Assembly (NCBI GenBank): GCA_026988355.1
Contig: JALSLK010000055.1
Coordinates: forward strand, 1-52,841
Source of the DNA: Flavobacteriaceae bacterium
Lineage (GTDB): Bacteria > Bacteroidota > Bacteroidia > Flavobacteriales > Flavobacteriaceae
Direction: 5' to 3'
DNA: 52,841 bases
Shown: piece after piece, positions 35,494 through 43,874 of the stretch
How positions within the stretch are numbered: position 1 is the first letter of the stretch
Layout: every line of letters begins with the position of its first letter
The notes under the pieces: generated by a model
What the model saw: only the letters and a program-made list of their open reading frames with translations
Told to the model about the DNA's origin: nothing
The model's database searches: none
Position numbers and translations under genes: made by a program

Positions 35494-36375
35494 ATGGCAA
35501 CTAACCAACACGAAATTTACGAGAAAGCTAGGAAACGAACTGTTCAAAAAAAAGGCTTTTATATTCATATCGTATTATTTATTCTTGGAGCTTCAATTAT
35601 ATATAGTTTGACCTTAATAAATGGCTTTGATATTGACCACAATGCTGTTAATTTTTATATAGCAATTACTGTTTGGTTTTTATTATTATTACTCCATTTT
35701 GTAAAAGTGTTTATTACTTCTAAATTCTTTGATCAAGATTGGGAACGTAAAGCAACCGAAAAATTAATTCAAAAACACAATAAAAAAGTACTATTATTGG
35801 AAAAAAAATTACAAAAAAGTGGTGTTTTACCAGCACCTACTGTAACTAAAATGAAAGGTCTTTTTACCGCTTTTAAAAAGAAACGTGAAATAATTCTTAT
35901 TGCTGCTTTAGGCTCTAATAATGAGCTAGGAAAAGATAATGATTTGATTTGGCATTTACCTGCGGACTTAAAACGATTTAAAAAATTAACTTCTGGCCAT
36001 CATATTATTATGGGTAGAAAAACATTCGAATCTATTGGAAAACCGCTTCCCAATAGAACTACAATTATTATTACTAGAGATAAAAATTACAAACACGAAG
36101 GTTGTTTAATCGCTAATTCGTTGGAGGGTGCTATTTTACTTTCTAAAAAAGATGAAAGTCCTTTTATAATTGGTGGTGCACAAATTTACAATCAAGCGCT
36201 TAAAATTGCAACTAAATTAGAAATTACCTATGTGCATCATACGTTTGAAGCTGATGTCTTTTTCCCTAAAATTGATGTTACCATTTGGAATGAAATCAAA
36301 AGAGAGTTTTATAAGGCAGATGAAAAACACAATTACGATTTTAGTTTTGTCTCTTATACTAAAAAGACAACTTAA
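35494..36375 (+). CDS. 2TM domain-dihydrofolate reductase fusion
   Basis: A 293-residue fusion. The N-terminal part (about 1-90) is a 2TM domain with two membrane helices (about 22-42, YIHIVLFILGASIIYSLTLI, and 52-70, FYIAITVWFLLLLLHFVKVF), followed by a basic coiled linker (about 85-130). The C-terminal part (about 131-293) is a complete dihydrofolate reductase, with IILIAALGSNNELGKDNDLIWHLPADLKRFK, GRKTFESIGKPLPNRTTIIIT and PFIIGGAQIYNQAL. It would reduce dihydrofolate at the inner membrane. No stop, frameshift or internal start separates the parts, though an ATG at the KMKGLFT segment (near residue 118) could give a soluble form. Co-transcribed with thyA. Confidence 0.9.
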   Translation: MATNQHEIYEKARKRTVQKKGFYIHIVLFILGASIIYSLTLINGFDIDHNAVNFYIAITVWFLLLLLHFVKVFITSKFFDQDWERKATEKLIQKHNKKVLLLEKKLQKSGVLPAPTVTKMKGLFTAFKKKREIILIAALGSNNELGKDNDLIWHLPADLKRFKKLTSGHHIIMGRKTFESIGKPLPNRTTIIITRDKNYKHEGCLIANSLEGAILLSKKDESPFIIGGAQIYNQALKIATKLEITYVHHTFEADVFFPKIDVTIWNEIKREFYKADEKHNYDFSFVSYTKKTT

Positions 36376-36400
36376 ATTCTACTGTATTGTATGTAAGATT

Positions 36401-36434
36401 TATAATGCGGCAAAAATTGAAATTGAGTTGGTAT
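36401..36434. repeat. Possible degenerate MITE end
   Basis: TTGAAATTGAGTTGGTAT (36417-36434) matches the outer end of the MITE-like family (copy A right end reads TTGAAATTGAATTGGTAT). A degraded core (TATAATGCGG) sits just inside. No partner end is seen nearby, so this may be a solo remnant. It abuts the stop codon of the OmpA-like gene. Confidence 0.5.
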
Positions 36435-36436
36435 GA

Positions 36437-37162
36437 CTACTCCTCTTCCTTTTTGTCTTCAATATCTTTACTTTCAGAAGGTTTAACTTCTTTTTTTATA
36501 GATTCCGTTTCCATAATTACTTCTTCTTCGTTCTTACCTTCAATACTTTTATTTTCTGGAGATTTAGTTTCTTTTTTTATCGTTTCTTTTTTCATAACGA
36601 CTTCTTCTTCATTAAAAGAGCTTTCATCATTATTAGTTACTATTATTGCGCCAGAGCTATTATTTACAACGACATAATCTTCTAAAATATCTGGATTAAG
36701 AATTTTTATTTCTACTCTTCTATTTGCTTGTTGTTCTTTCTCGGTACATTTATTATTCTTGCCTCTGCAATCATGTAACAGTATGGATTTATTGTAACCT
36801 ACTGCGGTTATATTTTCTGAATTTGCTCCATATTTTTCAAAAAAACCTTTTAAAATATCTGCTCTTGTTTGCGACAAATCTTCTTTTGTTCTTAAATCGT
36901 TATGAACGCCTACCTCTATTTTTAATTTGGGATGTTTTTTTAAATGGTGTACTATTAAGTGCAGTTGTGGTTTACAATTCTCATTAATATAAACTTTGTT
37001 CAAACTAAAATTTATACTTTGTGTTAAATACATGTAGGTATTGTTATTTTTTTTCACAATTTTAATAGAATCTACTAAAAAATTTAATTTTGAAAAGGAA
37101 AATATGGCAACTAAAATTACAAGAGCTAATGATACTTTTAATGTGTTTTTTATTTCTTTCAT
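36437..37162 (-). CDS. OmpA-like domain protein with repetitive C-terminal tail
   Basis: A 241-residue protein with an N-terminal membrane segment or uncleaved signal (about 8-26, LKVSLALVILVAIFSFSKL) and a divergent OmpA-like peptidoglycan-binding domain (about 50-155: FSLNKVYINENCKPQLHLIV, LKIEVGVHNDLRTKEDLSQTRADIL, VGYNKSILLHDC, QQANRRVEIKIL). The usual D..R pair is preserved in part (NDLRT and NRRVEI). After residue 183 come two imperfect 27-residue repeats (184-210, 211-237) and a four-residue start of a third, where the frame ends next to a MITE-like terminus. The C-terminus may therefore be truncated. Role: probably envelope anchoring. Confidence 0.8.
   Translation of the reverse strand: MKEIKNTLKVSLALVILVAIFSFSKLNFLVDSIKIVKKNNNTYMYLTQSINFSLNKVYINENCKPQLHLIVHHLKKHPKLKIEVGVHNDLRTKEDLSQTRADILKGFFEKYGANSENITAVGYNKSILLHDCRGKNNKCTEKEQQANRRVEIKILNPDILEDYVVVNNSSGAIIVTNNDESSFNEEEVVMKKETIKKETKSPENKSIEGKNEEEVIMETESIKKEVKPSESKDIEDKKEEE
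36452..36613 (-). repeat. 81-bp tandem repeat, two copies, in the OmpA-like gene
   Basis: Two adjacent 81-bp units encode NEEEVVMKKETIKKETKS-type and NEEEVIMETESIKKEVKP-type 27-residue repeats, rich in E, K and S. A third unit starts (KEEE) and stops. Confidence 0.88.
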
Positions 37163-37329
37163 AAGAACATTAATTAATTAAAACTCTAAATGAACAATTA
37201 ATTTATTGTCAAAAAATAGGGAGGAGTTTTTTGGTTTATAAATTTAAAGTCACAATTTACAAAAAATAATAAAAACACAAATGATTTCTTTGCGATTTTT
37301 CATTTTTTTAACATTTTTAAGAAGCATAT

Positions 37330-37487
37330 TATATCAATTAAATTTCAAAATGCGCTAAATAGATTTGAAATATTTTTATGTTTTACAATCTTAAAACTTC
37401 AAGCATAGCTATGGTTTAAATTTAAAGTGCAGTAAAACCGTGAAAAGACAAATAATTTATAGCGTATTTGATGTTGAGTTGGTATTA
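37330..37487. mobile_element. MITE-like element, copy B (inverted relative to copy A)
   Basis: The reverse complement of this segment aligns end to end with 11929-12081. It includes the outer AATACCAACTC end, the TACGCTATAAATTATTT block, CACTTTAAATTTAAACCATAG and AGATTGTAAAA. Identity is high but not perfect, so the copies are not recent. It lies in the 335-bp gap between the OmpA-like and methyltransferase genes. The rest of that gap (37163-37329) shows no gene. Confidence 0.8.
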
Positions 37488-37498
37488 GGAATTCAGTA

Positions 37499-38155
37499 CT
37501 AATTCTTAACTACTTTATAAATATAATTTATCTCAAATGCTATTTTTTCTGAACAAAGTAGTTTTAATTCCAAATTATATGTATTAGAAATTTTTTTTAT
37601 TGTTTTTATATCAGATGTATCCGATAAAATCATTAGTGTATTTGTGTCCATACGTTTTTCTAATTGAGAAAATAAATTTTTAAAATAATCAAAATCTTTT
37701 CCGCAGTACCATGCTCGTTCTTCTAAATTTTTTGGTTCTTTTGGATAATATGGTGGATTTATTAATACGTAATTAAAACTTTGATCTTCTATATTTTCAA
37801 ATAAATTTGATATTAAGGTATTTATTCTAAAACCTTGTTTTAATCCTACATTTTGAATTGAACTAACTGCTATTTCATGAATATCACTTGCTGTGACTTT
37901 TGCGTCTTTCGATGCGCAAAAAATAGAAATAATACCACTTCCGCAACCCAATTCTAACACTTTTTTATCTTTTAAATTTAAAGAAGATATGTAGTCTAAA
38001 AAAACTTTTGTACTTACGGTGTGTATTGGCGAAAAAACAGTTGGTTGCACTATCGTATATACACTACCATATCTATATTTTCTAGGTTTCTTATGATACC
38101 AAAAATGGTATCTTTTATAAAAAGGATGTATTATTTTTTTTATGATTTTTTTCAA
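37499..38155 (-). CDS. Small class I SAM methyltransferase with NPPYY motif
   Basis: A 218-residue methyltransferase with a classic SAM-binding glycine loop (KVLELGCGSGIISIFCA, about 76-92), an acidic strand-2 residue (KVTASDIHE) and a catalytic LINPPYYPKEP motif (about 130). The NPPY motif is typical of N-methylation of glutamine or exocyclic amines (PrmC/HemK and TrmN6-like families). A basic N-terminus (KKIIKKIIHPFYKRYHFWYHKK) precedes it. The substrate cannot be decided. The TAnnTTTG box 41 bp upstream suggests a transcript separate from the large cluster beyond it. Confidence 0.83.
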   Translation of the reverse strand: MKKIIKKIIHPFYKRYHFWYHKKPRKYRYGSVYTIVQPTVFSPIHTVSTKVFLDYISSLNLKDKKVLELGCGSGIISIFCASKDAKVTASDIHEIAVSSIQNVGLKQGFRINTLISNLFENIEDQSFNYVLINPPYYPKEPKNLEERAWYCGKDFDYFKNLFSQLEKRMDTNTLMILSDTSDIKTIKKISNTYNLELKLLCSEKIAFEINYIYKVVKN

Positions 38156-38196
38156 TTTTATCTCTTTATTTTTAGCGATATATTATCGGCTTCGAT

Positions 38197-38204
38197 CAAA
38201 TTTA
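38197..38204 (-). promoter_or_regulatory. Candidate -7 element for the NPPYY methyltransferase
   Basis: TAAATTTG on the minus strand is a perfect TAnnTTTG, about 41 bp before the start codon. No TTTG stands at -33. Confidence 0.45.
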
Positions 38205-38218
38205 CCTTGTTTTAAAAT

Positions 38219-38253
38219 ATCTTACTCTTTAAAATATGAGTAGATTTTTTTTA
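38219..38253. terminator. Hairpin at the end of the radical SAM / glycan cluster
   Basis: ATCTTACTC (38219-38227) pairs with GAGTAGAT (38238-38245) with a one-base bulge, 10 bp past the last gene of the cluster. The long T-run lies on the plus strand; the minus-strand side has ATTTTAAAA, so it is only a moderate terminator for the cluster. Confidence 0.45.
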
Positions 38254-38262
38254 TTTAAAAAT

Positions 38263-39795
38263 TTATTCGGAATAAAAGCCTTCTATTTCTGGCTGTCTAT
38301 ACTTCCAAATTTTATGCAATACTTTTATTTCATAAGGATATTTATAAAATCCTGTTTTATAACGCCAATTAGAGACAATTTCTAGTACTTTTTTCTTGTA
38401 TCCTTTTATTCTAAAATCGGATACTGTTGGATATTTTCCATTTAAAACCGTTTCAAAGTTTTTTATGGCATCAATCATATATGGCTTTAACCACGGTGTT
38501 AGTGGATTTTTTCGCAAATCGAAATTTTCCCAACTTGGCGAAATCCAAGCTTCTAATGTTTCTGGAAATGAAAATCCTGCTTCTAAAATTTGCTTGTACA
38601 AATCGGAACCTTTTGTAGGTGTTGGACTATATAAGTAAATGATAATCTCTGCATTTGGATTTATTTTTTTTATTTCTTTTATAAAATTAATATCCCAAAG
38701 TATTTGTTTATAGACTTGTTTTTCTGTTTTTGCTGGCATTCCTAACACAAAGGACATTTCTGGGATTATTCCTACATTTTTCATTCGCAACGCAAAATCT
38801 TTTATCATTTGTCCTGTTTGCGTTCCGCCTTTATTCATTTGCTTTAATACCTCATCATTTCCTGTTTCTGCTCCTAAAAATATCATTTCACATCCTGCTT
38901 TTTTCATTAATTTTAATTCATCGTCTGTGTATTTATTTATGGTATCTATTCGTCCTTCTCCCCAATATTTTATATTATCATTTATTATTAATTTGGAAAA
39001 TTCTAATACTCTTTTTTTGGATGTAAAAAAATTATTGTCGTGAAATTCTATCGCATCAATGTTGTATTTTTCTTTAAAGTATTTTACGTCTTTGTACATT
39101 TTTTGTGCCGACATGCCTTTCCATCTTGCATTAAAAATAGGTACAATACCACAAAACGAACAACTAAACGGACAGCCCATACTCGAATGATATGACAAGG
39201 TTATTTTTCCCATAAAAGTTTTTGCTAAATATTTTTTTACACGATAAAATGTATCTAAATAAGCATAAGGCAAACTTGGTAAATCATCTTGGTCTAACAG
39301 ATTTTCTTTAGTTGTTTTAACAATTTCTTCTTTTTCGTTTTTATAAATTAAGTTTTTTATGTCTTTTAATTTTGAATCTTCAATTTTGAATTTTGAATTT
39401 TCCAATACATTAATCAAACTTGGAAACGCCACATCTCCTGGTCCGTTAATAATATAATCTACTATACCAGAATCCATACAGACTTTATATTGATTGGATG
39501 CGAAATATCCTCCCCAAATTGTAATGATATTTGGATGTTGTTCTTTTACTTTTTTTGTAAATGGTATTGCTTGTCGTAACTGAGGTCCTGGCATTACGGT
39601 AGAACAAAAGTAACGAAATTCTCCTGTTTTTATGTATTCTAATATTTTTTCTAGTGGTTTTTTTTCTAAATTCCCATCTACGAAAACATATTCGTATTTT
39701 CCATGTATGGATGCACCTACTTGTAAAATAGAGTTTGGTATTCGGTGCTTTCCATTTGCACTTTTTGGATTAAATAGGATTAATTTATTTTTCAT
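38263..39795 (-). CDS. Cobalamin-binding radical SAM protein 1
   Basis: A 510-residue protein with an N-terminal cobalamin-binding-like Rossmann domain (about 1-135: ILFNPKSANGKHRIPNSILQVG, IITIWGGYFASNQ, DYIINGPGDVAF). The radical SAM barrel (about 195-410) holds its [4Fe-4S] cysteines at 208, 212 and 215 (GCPFSCSFCG). A C-terminal extension follows. A DxHxxGH cobalamin signature is not obvious, so B12 may or may not be bound. Relatives methylate or rearrange unactivated carbons in lipids, sugars and natural products. The linker NSKFKIEDSKLKDIK (near 133-147) is encoded by simple repeats. It is the last gene of the cluster and overlaps the FkbM gene by 11 bp. Confidence 0.85.
   Translation of the reverse strand: MKNKLILFNPKSANGKHRIPNSILQVGASIHGKYEYVFVDGNLEKKPLEKILEYIKTGEFRYFCSTVMPGPQLRQAIPFTKKVKEQHPNIITIWGGYFASNQYKVCMDSGIVDYIINGPGDVAFPSLINVLENSKFKIEDSKLKDIKNLIYKNEKEEIVKTTKENLLDQDDLPSLPYAYLDTFYRVKKYLAKTFMGKITLSYHSSMGCPFSCSFCGIVPIFNARWKGMSAQKMYKDVKYFKEKYNIDAIEFHDNNFFTSKKRVLEFSKLIINDNIKYWGEGRIDTINKYTDDELKLMKKAGCEMIFLGAETGNDEVLKQMNKGGTQTGQMIKDFALRMKNVGIIPEMSFVLGMPAKTEKQVYKQILWDINFIKEIKKINPNAEIIIYLYSPTPTKGSDLYKQILEAGFSFPETLEAWISPSWENFDLRKNPLTPWLKPYMIDAIKNFETVLNGKYPTVSDFRIKGYKKKVLEIVSNWRYKTGFYKYPYEIKVLHKIWKYRQPEIEGFYSE
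39364..39402 (-). repeat. Simple direct repeat in the radical SAM 1 linker
   Basis: The plus strand reads TTTTGAATCTTCAATTTTG followed by repeated AATTTTGAATTTTCC-type units. This AT repeat encodes the NSKFKIEDSKLK linker in frame. Confidence 0.7.
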
Positions 39796-40456
39796 TCTTT
39801 ACAAATATATTACCATGCAATCTATTTTTAGGGATTTTTTTTAAAATATGTGTCATTTCTTTTGCAGTTACCCATTTTTTTAATTCAAATTTTGGTTTTT
39901 CGTTTAGATTATAATTAAAAAGTGTGTTTTCTTTTTCTAATATTAAAATTAATGCTACTGTTTCTTCTATAAATGCTTCTGCAAATTCAAATTCGATTAC
40001 TGGAATGGTATAAGATAAATTAGAAAGTATTTCAAATTCAAAACCTTCGGTATCAATTTTACAAAAATCTGGTAAGCCAAATTCTTCTATTAAAGTGTCT
40101 ATTTTTTTTACTGTAACTTTTTCAGTTTTATTCCATTTTAAATTTTCTGTAGTATAAAAATCAATCATTTTATCAGAAAAAGTAGCGACTTCTATATGAT
40201 TTGCTATTTTTAATTCTTTAATTTCGTCTTTTGCTCCAACACCAAAAGAATGAAATTGAAAGTTTTTATTTTTAATTTTGGTTAAATATTTATGACATGC
40301 CGTTTGTGGTTCAAAAGCAATGACTTTAGTATTTAAGGATAAAAAAAATCTGCTTTTTCTACCAATATTAGCTCCAATATCAAAACATAAATTGTTTGGT
40401 TTAAGAAACTGTGAATAGAAAATCTTATTCTTATATTTTTTTATAAAACGCTTCAT
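39785..40456 (-). CDS. FkbM-family methyltransferase
   Basis: A 223-residue SAM methyltransferase of the FkbM family. It has the glycine loop CFDIGANIGRKSRFFLSL (about 25-42), the acidic strand end VIAFEPQTACHKYL, and the family motif CKIDTEGFEFEIL (about 133-145). FkbM-type enzymes usually O-methylate sugars or polyketides, and many occur in surface-glycan clusters. Neighbours overlap on both sides (4 bp with the flippase, 11 bp with radical SAM 1). An O-methyl group on a glycan made by this cluster is the simplest inference. Confidence 0.88.
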   Translation of the reverse strand: MKRFIKKYKNKIFYSQFLKPNNLCFDIGANIGRKSRFFLSLNTKVIAFEPQTACHKYLTKIKNKNFQFHSFGVGAKDEIKELKIANHIEVATFSDKMIDFYTTENLKWNKTEKVTVKKIDTLIEEFGLPDFCKIDTEGFEFEILSNLSYTIPVIEFEFAEAFIEETVALILILEKENTLFNYNLNEKPKFELKKWVTAKEMTHILKKIPKNRLHGNIFVKNEK

Positions 40457-41586
40457 TCTTTGTACAATTTATAAAATACTAATACTACTAACTGTGTTAC
40501 AAACACACTAATAACACCTCCAATTATCCCATAATTGTGTATTAAAATAAAGCTTAAAATTAGATTACAAATTGCTGCAATAAAACTTATTTTTATTATT
40601 ATACGCTCTTTTTTTTGTTTATAAAAAAGCATTACATTCATAATATAGAAATACGTTGGTAATGAAGATAATGCTCCAAACATATAAAATACTAAGGATA
40701 AATCTAATTTTGCTATTTTTTCTAGTATAAACCATATACTTATTGTGCCTGTTACTACTACTGGAACAGAAATATAAGCCAATTGTTTTTTTATTTTTTG
40801 TATGACATCTTTGTTTAATCGGTATAAGTGTTTATTAAATGGTAAAATTATTAAATAAGCTAAAGATTGTAATAATAAAAATGCTGTAATTCCAATTTGA
40901 TATTCTGAAATATGTTCTTTAGACATGGTTAGATTTACTACATATAAATCTATTTTTGAAGCAATAAATCCCGAAAATACTATTAAAAAAAAAGCAAAAG
41001 ACTTTTTTAATTCTTGTATAGAAATCATTCCTTTTTTAAAGGAGAAGTAGGTCTTTAAATTTCCTAAAAATATACTAATTTTTAATCCATAAGAAATACA
41101 ATACACATAAATAATGGTCTCTAAATGGTATGGCTTTTTACTCAAAAAAAATGTAATAATTAGTGCAAATCCTATAACTTCTGCAATTAATTGTCTTAAA
41201 AATAATTGATGGTAAATAACCAAACTATCCAAACTTTGATATATAAAAATTAAAAAGATAAGTATCGTGGATGCAATAGCTATTTTAGTTGGAAAAATAA
41301 TAAATAACACAAAAGATACTAACAAAATTAGCATTCTGCTTAAAAAATTATTTGTAAAAAAAACGGCTATTTCTGACGGATTATTACTGTACTTTCTTAA
41401 GAGATAATCTTTATTTCCAAAATTTGCTAGAAAAGCGAATAATAAAATCCAAGTAAAAGTATAGATAAAATCTCCCCAATATTCTTTACCATAAAACTTA
41501 ATTCCTAGTAATGAAATTAAAAAACCAAACAGTGGCACCGAAAAACTTCTTGAAACAGCTATTATTATTTTATAAATTTTACTCAT
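40453..41586 (-). CDS. Oligosaccharide flippase family protein (Wzx-like)
   Basis: A 377-residue polytopic membrane protein with roughly ten to eleven hydrophobic segments and the MATE/Wzx-like start (SKIYKIIIAVSRSFSVPLFGFLISLLG, then FYGKEYWGDFIYTFTW). Such proteins flip lipid-linked oligosaccharides from the cytoplasmic to the periplasmic face of the inner membrane. It is slightly shorter than the common 410-480 residues. It overlaps the GT87-like gene by 8 bp and the FkbM gene by 4 bp. Its presence argues that the cluster makes a lipid-linked, exported sugar chain. Confidence 0.85.
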   Translation of the reverse strand: MSKIYKIIIAVSRSFSVPLFGFLISLLGIKFYGKEYWGDFIYTFTWILLFAFLANFGNKDYLLRKYSNNPSEIAVFFTNNFLSRMLILLVSFVLFIIFPTKIAIASTILIFLIFIYQSLDSLVIYHQLFLRQLIAEVIGFALIITFFLSKKPYHLETIIYVYCISYGLKISIFLGNLKTYFSFKKGMISIQELKKSFAFFLIVFSGFIASKIDLYVVNLTMSKEHISEYQIGITAFLLLQSLAYLIILPFNKHLYRLNKDVIQKIKKQLAYISVPVVVTGTISIWFILEKIAKLDLSLVFYMFGALSSLPTYFYIMNVMLFYKQKKERIIIKISFIAAICNLILSFILIHNYGIIGGVISVFVTQLVVLVFYKLYKE

Positions 41587-43132
41587 TAATTCTAATTTGT
41601 CTTAATTCATAAAAACCTATTCCTCGCTTTGCATCTGATAAATAAATTACTTGTTTCTCATTTAATAAATATACTTGTTTTTTATTGGACTTGGTATTTG
41701 TTATCTGCTTATTTTTATAATATACTTGGTTGTTTTTAATCGTTACATCTTTAGTATTTATTTTTTTTATGACAACATTCGTTTCCTTTCTATTTTGCCC
41801 TTTTTCATTCCAATAAAAATAATTTAGTTTATTATTTATTACCTGATATTTATACATTAATATTGGTGTTTTCTGCGCTATTAATTTTGTGGATTTTGAT
41901 TTATTTTGAAGTGTAAAATAATTTAAAACGCCTACGATAAAGGCAATTATTAGAATCTCAGTAAACTTAATATACGCTTTAAATCGCCATAATAACAATA
42001 TTATAAAACCAATTAATACTAGTAATCGCATATAATTTAATGGAAAACCTGTATTCGATATTTTTACATTGTTTCCAATTATAAATAAGAGTATCAGCAA
42101 TATATTTCTTCTTTTTACACCAACTAATTTAACAAGATACACATATAAAAACAGTAATAAAATAAATGTATAGGTACTGCCATAAGGCGAAAGTAAAACA
42201 CTTATTAATAACCAAAGTGAAACGGTAAATATATTATTTTTGCTTTTTGTGGTAACATAATATCCTATTCCTATTAAAAATACTTTGATAAAAATAAGTA
42301 CTGCTTTAAATAGTTGTGGTTGATGCCATATTGCATCCGAATTATAAACTGCATCGTAAACTAACAATCGTTTTAAAAACATAAATATAGATTGGTAATT
42401 GTCTACAAATTCTCCTGCAATTTCTCCACTACTTGCTCTTGGTAATACTTTTATGAAATAGAATTGCCACACTTCAAGTCCGTTTATTGTAATCGAAATA
42501 AGTAATAAAATCGCGCTAAAAAAAATCAAATAACGCAATGCTTTAAACTCTTTTTTAAAGAGTAAAAATAAGGTTAATAGTATTGGAAATACTTTTAGAA
42601 AAATGGCTAATGTCCAAAAAATTGCCATGGTTTTAAATTGTTTTTTTTGATAGGCTAAAAAGCCTTCCGAAAGAAAAAAAAACAAGAGAAAATACACTTG
42701 TCCAAAAAGTAAATTATTTTTTAATGGTATAAAAAACAGAATTGGTAGTAAGATTATATATTCTTTTTTAATTTTAAAATAATTTAGCAATCGAGTAACG
42801 GAAAACAAAAACAATCCTGAACTTAAAATATTAAAGATAAGTTTGGCTGTTGTTAGTTTTAAAAAAGTTAACGGATAAAATAGTATGGCTAAAAATGGTG
42901 TGTTTGGCGCGTAGCTTACAAATATATTTTGATAACCTAAATCTGCTATATTTTTGTTAAAGTAATACGGAAAATAAATGTCCGTAGTAAATAAGCCTTC
43001 TTTTAAAAAATAAGCTCCAAAATAATAGTTTGCAAAATCATGAATGCTTAAAAAATGCGTTTTGTATATGTAAATTATACAAAGTAACATTAATGGTAAT
43101 AATGAATAATATTTTTTTAAGATTACTTTCAA
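41579..43132 (-). CDS. GT87-like membrane glycosyltransferase
   Basis: A 517-residue integral membrane protein. The N-terminal ~390 residues hold about ten to eleven membrane helices, and an early loop (DFANYYFGAYFLKEG, about 30-45) carries acidic residues as in GT87/GT-C enzymes, which use polyprenyl-phosphate sugars. The remaining ~110 residues are polar and lysine/asparagine-rich (KQITNTKSNKKQVYLLNEKQ), an unusual tail for this family. Relatives include mannosyltransferases acting on lipid carriers. The gene starts 1 bp after the GT2 gene, so the two are coupled. The donor sugar is unknown. Confidence 0.8.
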   Translation of the reverse strand: MKVILKKYYSLLPLMLLCIIYIYKTHFLSIHDFANYYFGAYFLKEGLFTTDIYFPYYFNKNIADLGYQNIFVSYAPNTPFLAILFYPLTFLKLTTAKLIFNILSSGLFLFSVTRLLNYFKIKKEYIILLPILFFIPLKNNLLFGQVYFLLFFFLSEGFLAYQKKQFKTMAIFWTLAIFLKVFPILLTLFLLFKKEFKALRYLIFFSAILLLISITINGLEVWQFYFIKVLPRASSGEIAGEFVDNYQSIFMFLKRLLVYDAVYNSDAIWHQPQLFKAVLIFIKVFLIGIGYYVTTKSKNNIFTVSLWLLISVLLSPYGSTYTFILLLFLYVYLVKLVGVKRRNILLILLFIIGNNVKISNTGFPLNYMRLLVLIGFIILLLWRFKAYIKFTEILIIAFIVGVLNYFTLQNKSKSTKLIAQKTPILMYKYQVINNKLNYFYWNEKGQNRKETNVVIKKINTKDVTIKNNQVYYKNKQITNTKSNKKQVYLLNEKQVIYLSDAKRGIGFYELRQIRINE

Positions 43133-43133
43133 T

Positions 43134-43874
43134 TTATTTAAATAATGAAAATTTATAGATTCCTATTTTCTGTAAAAAATAACTTATAGAAACTCGCATA
43201 CATCCCAAACCATAAACCAAACTTCTCTTAAAATTAATTGATGAGGAATCTTTTTCATATTTTGCTGGACAAGAAATTTCGCCAAATGATGCATTAACAT
43301 AACACAATTGTGCTATAATCTGGTTGTCAAAAATAAAATCGTCTGAATTTTTTTGAAATGAAATTTTTTTTAGAACGTCTGCATTAAAACTACGATAACC
43401 TGTATGAAATTCTGAAAATTTTTGATTCATTAATACATTTTGAATAAAGGTAAGTATTCTATTAAAAATATATTTATACAAAGGCATTCCGTTTTTTACT
43501 GCATTTCCATTTAAAATTCGTGAACCTAAAACCACATCATAAACACCATTGGCTATGAGTGAGCACATCGCTGGTATTAATTTAGGATTGTATTGATAGT
43601 CTGGATGTAACATTACAATAATATCTGCTTTTAATGCCAACGCTTTTTTATAACACGTCTTTTGATTTGCTCCATATCCTCTATTTATATCGTGTTCTAC
43701 AATGTGTTTTATTCCTATTTTTTTTGCTACTTCTATCGTTTTATCACTAGAAAAATCATCGGTTAAAATAACTTCGTCCACAATATCAAACGGAATTTCT
43801 GTGTAAGTTTTTTCTACTGTTTTCTCTGCATTATATGCTGGTAAAATAACTACTATTTTTTTGTTGTTTAACAT
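43134..43874 (-). CDS. GT2-family glycosyltransferase, polyprenyl-phosphate sugar synthase-like
   Basis: A 246-residue GT-A enzyme resembling DPM1-type transferases that load a sugar onto polyprenyl phosphate (VVILPAYNAEKTVEKTYTEI, VDEVILTDDFSSDKTIEVAK, HDINRGYGANQKTCYKKAL). The metal site that is usually DxD reads HPDYQYNP (about 95-102), and GSRIL lies beyond it. EFHTGYRSF gives the acceptor-side motif. There is no C-terminal membrane helix. Making the polyprenyl-sugar donor for the adjacent GT87-like enzyme is a good fit. The gene begins exactly where the CxxCH lipoprotein gene ends. Confidence 0.87.
   Translation of the reverse strand: MLNNKKIVVILPAYNAEKTVEKTYTEIPFDIVDEVILTDDFSSDKTIEVAKKIGIKHIVEHDINRGYGANQKTCYKKALALKADIIVMLHPDYQYNPKLIPAMCSLIANGVYDVVLGSRILNGNAVKNGMPLYKYIFNRILTFIQNVLMNQKFSEFHTGYRSFNADVLKKISFQKNSDDFIFDNQIIAQLCYVNASFGEISCPAKYEKDSSSINFKRSLVYGLGCMRVSISYFLQKIGIYKFSLFK

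Noticed and set aside
36387..36677. A 96-residue plus-strand frame rich in serine and phenylalanine.
   Set aside because: It is the complement of the E/K-rich repeats of the OmpA-like gene.
37163..37329. Possible small gene or RNA upstream of the OmpA-like gene.
   Set aside because: The stretch is AT-rich without a supported frame, strong hairpin or full promoter.
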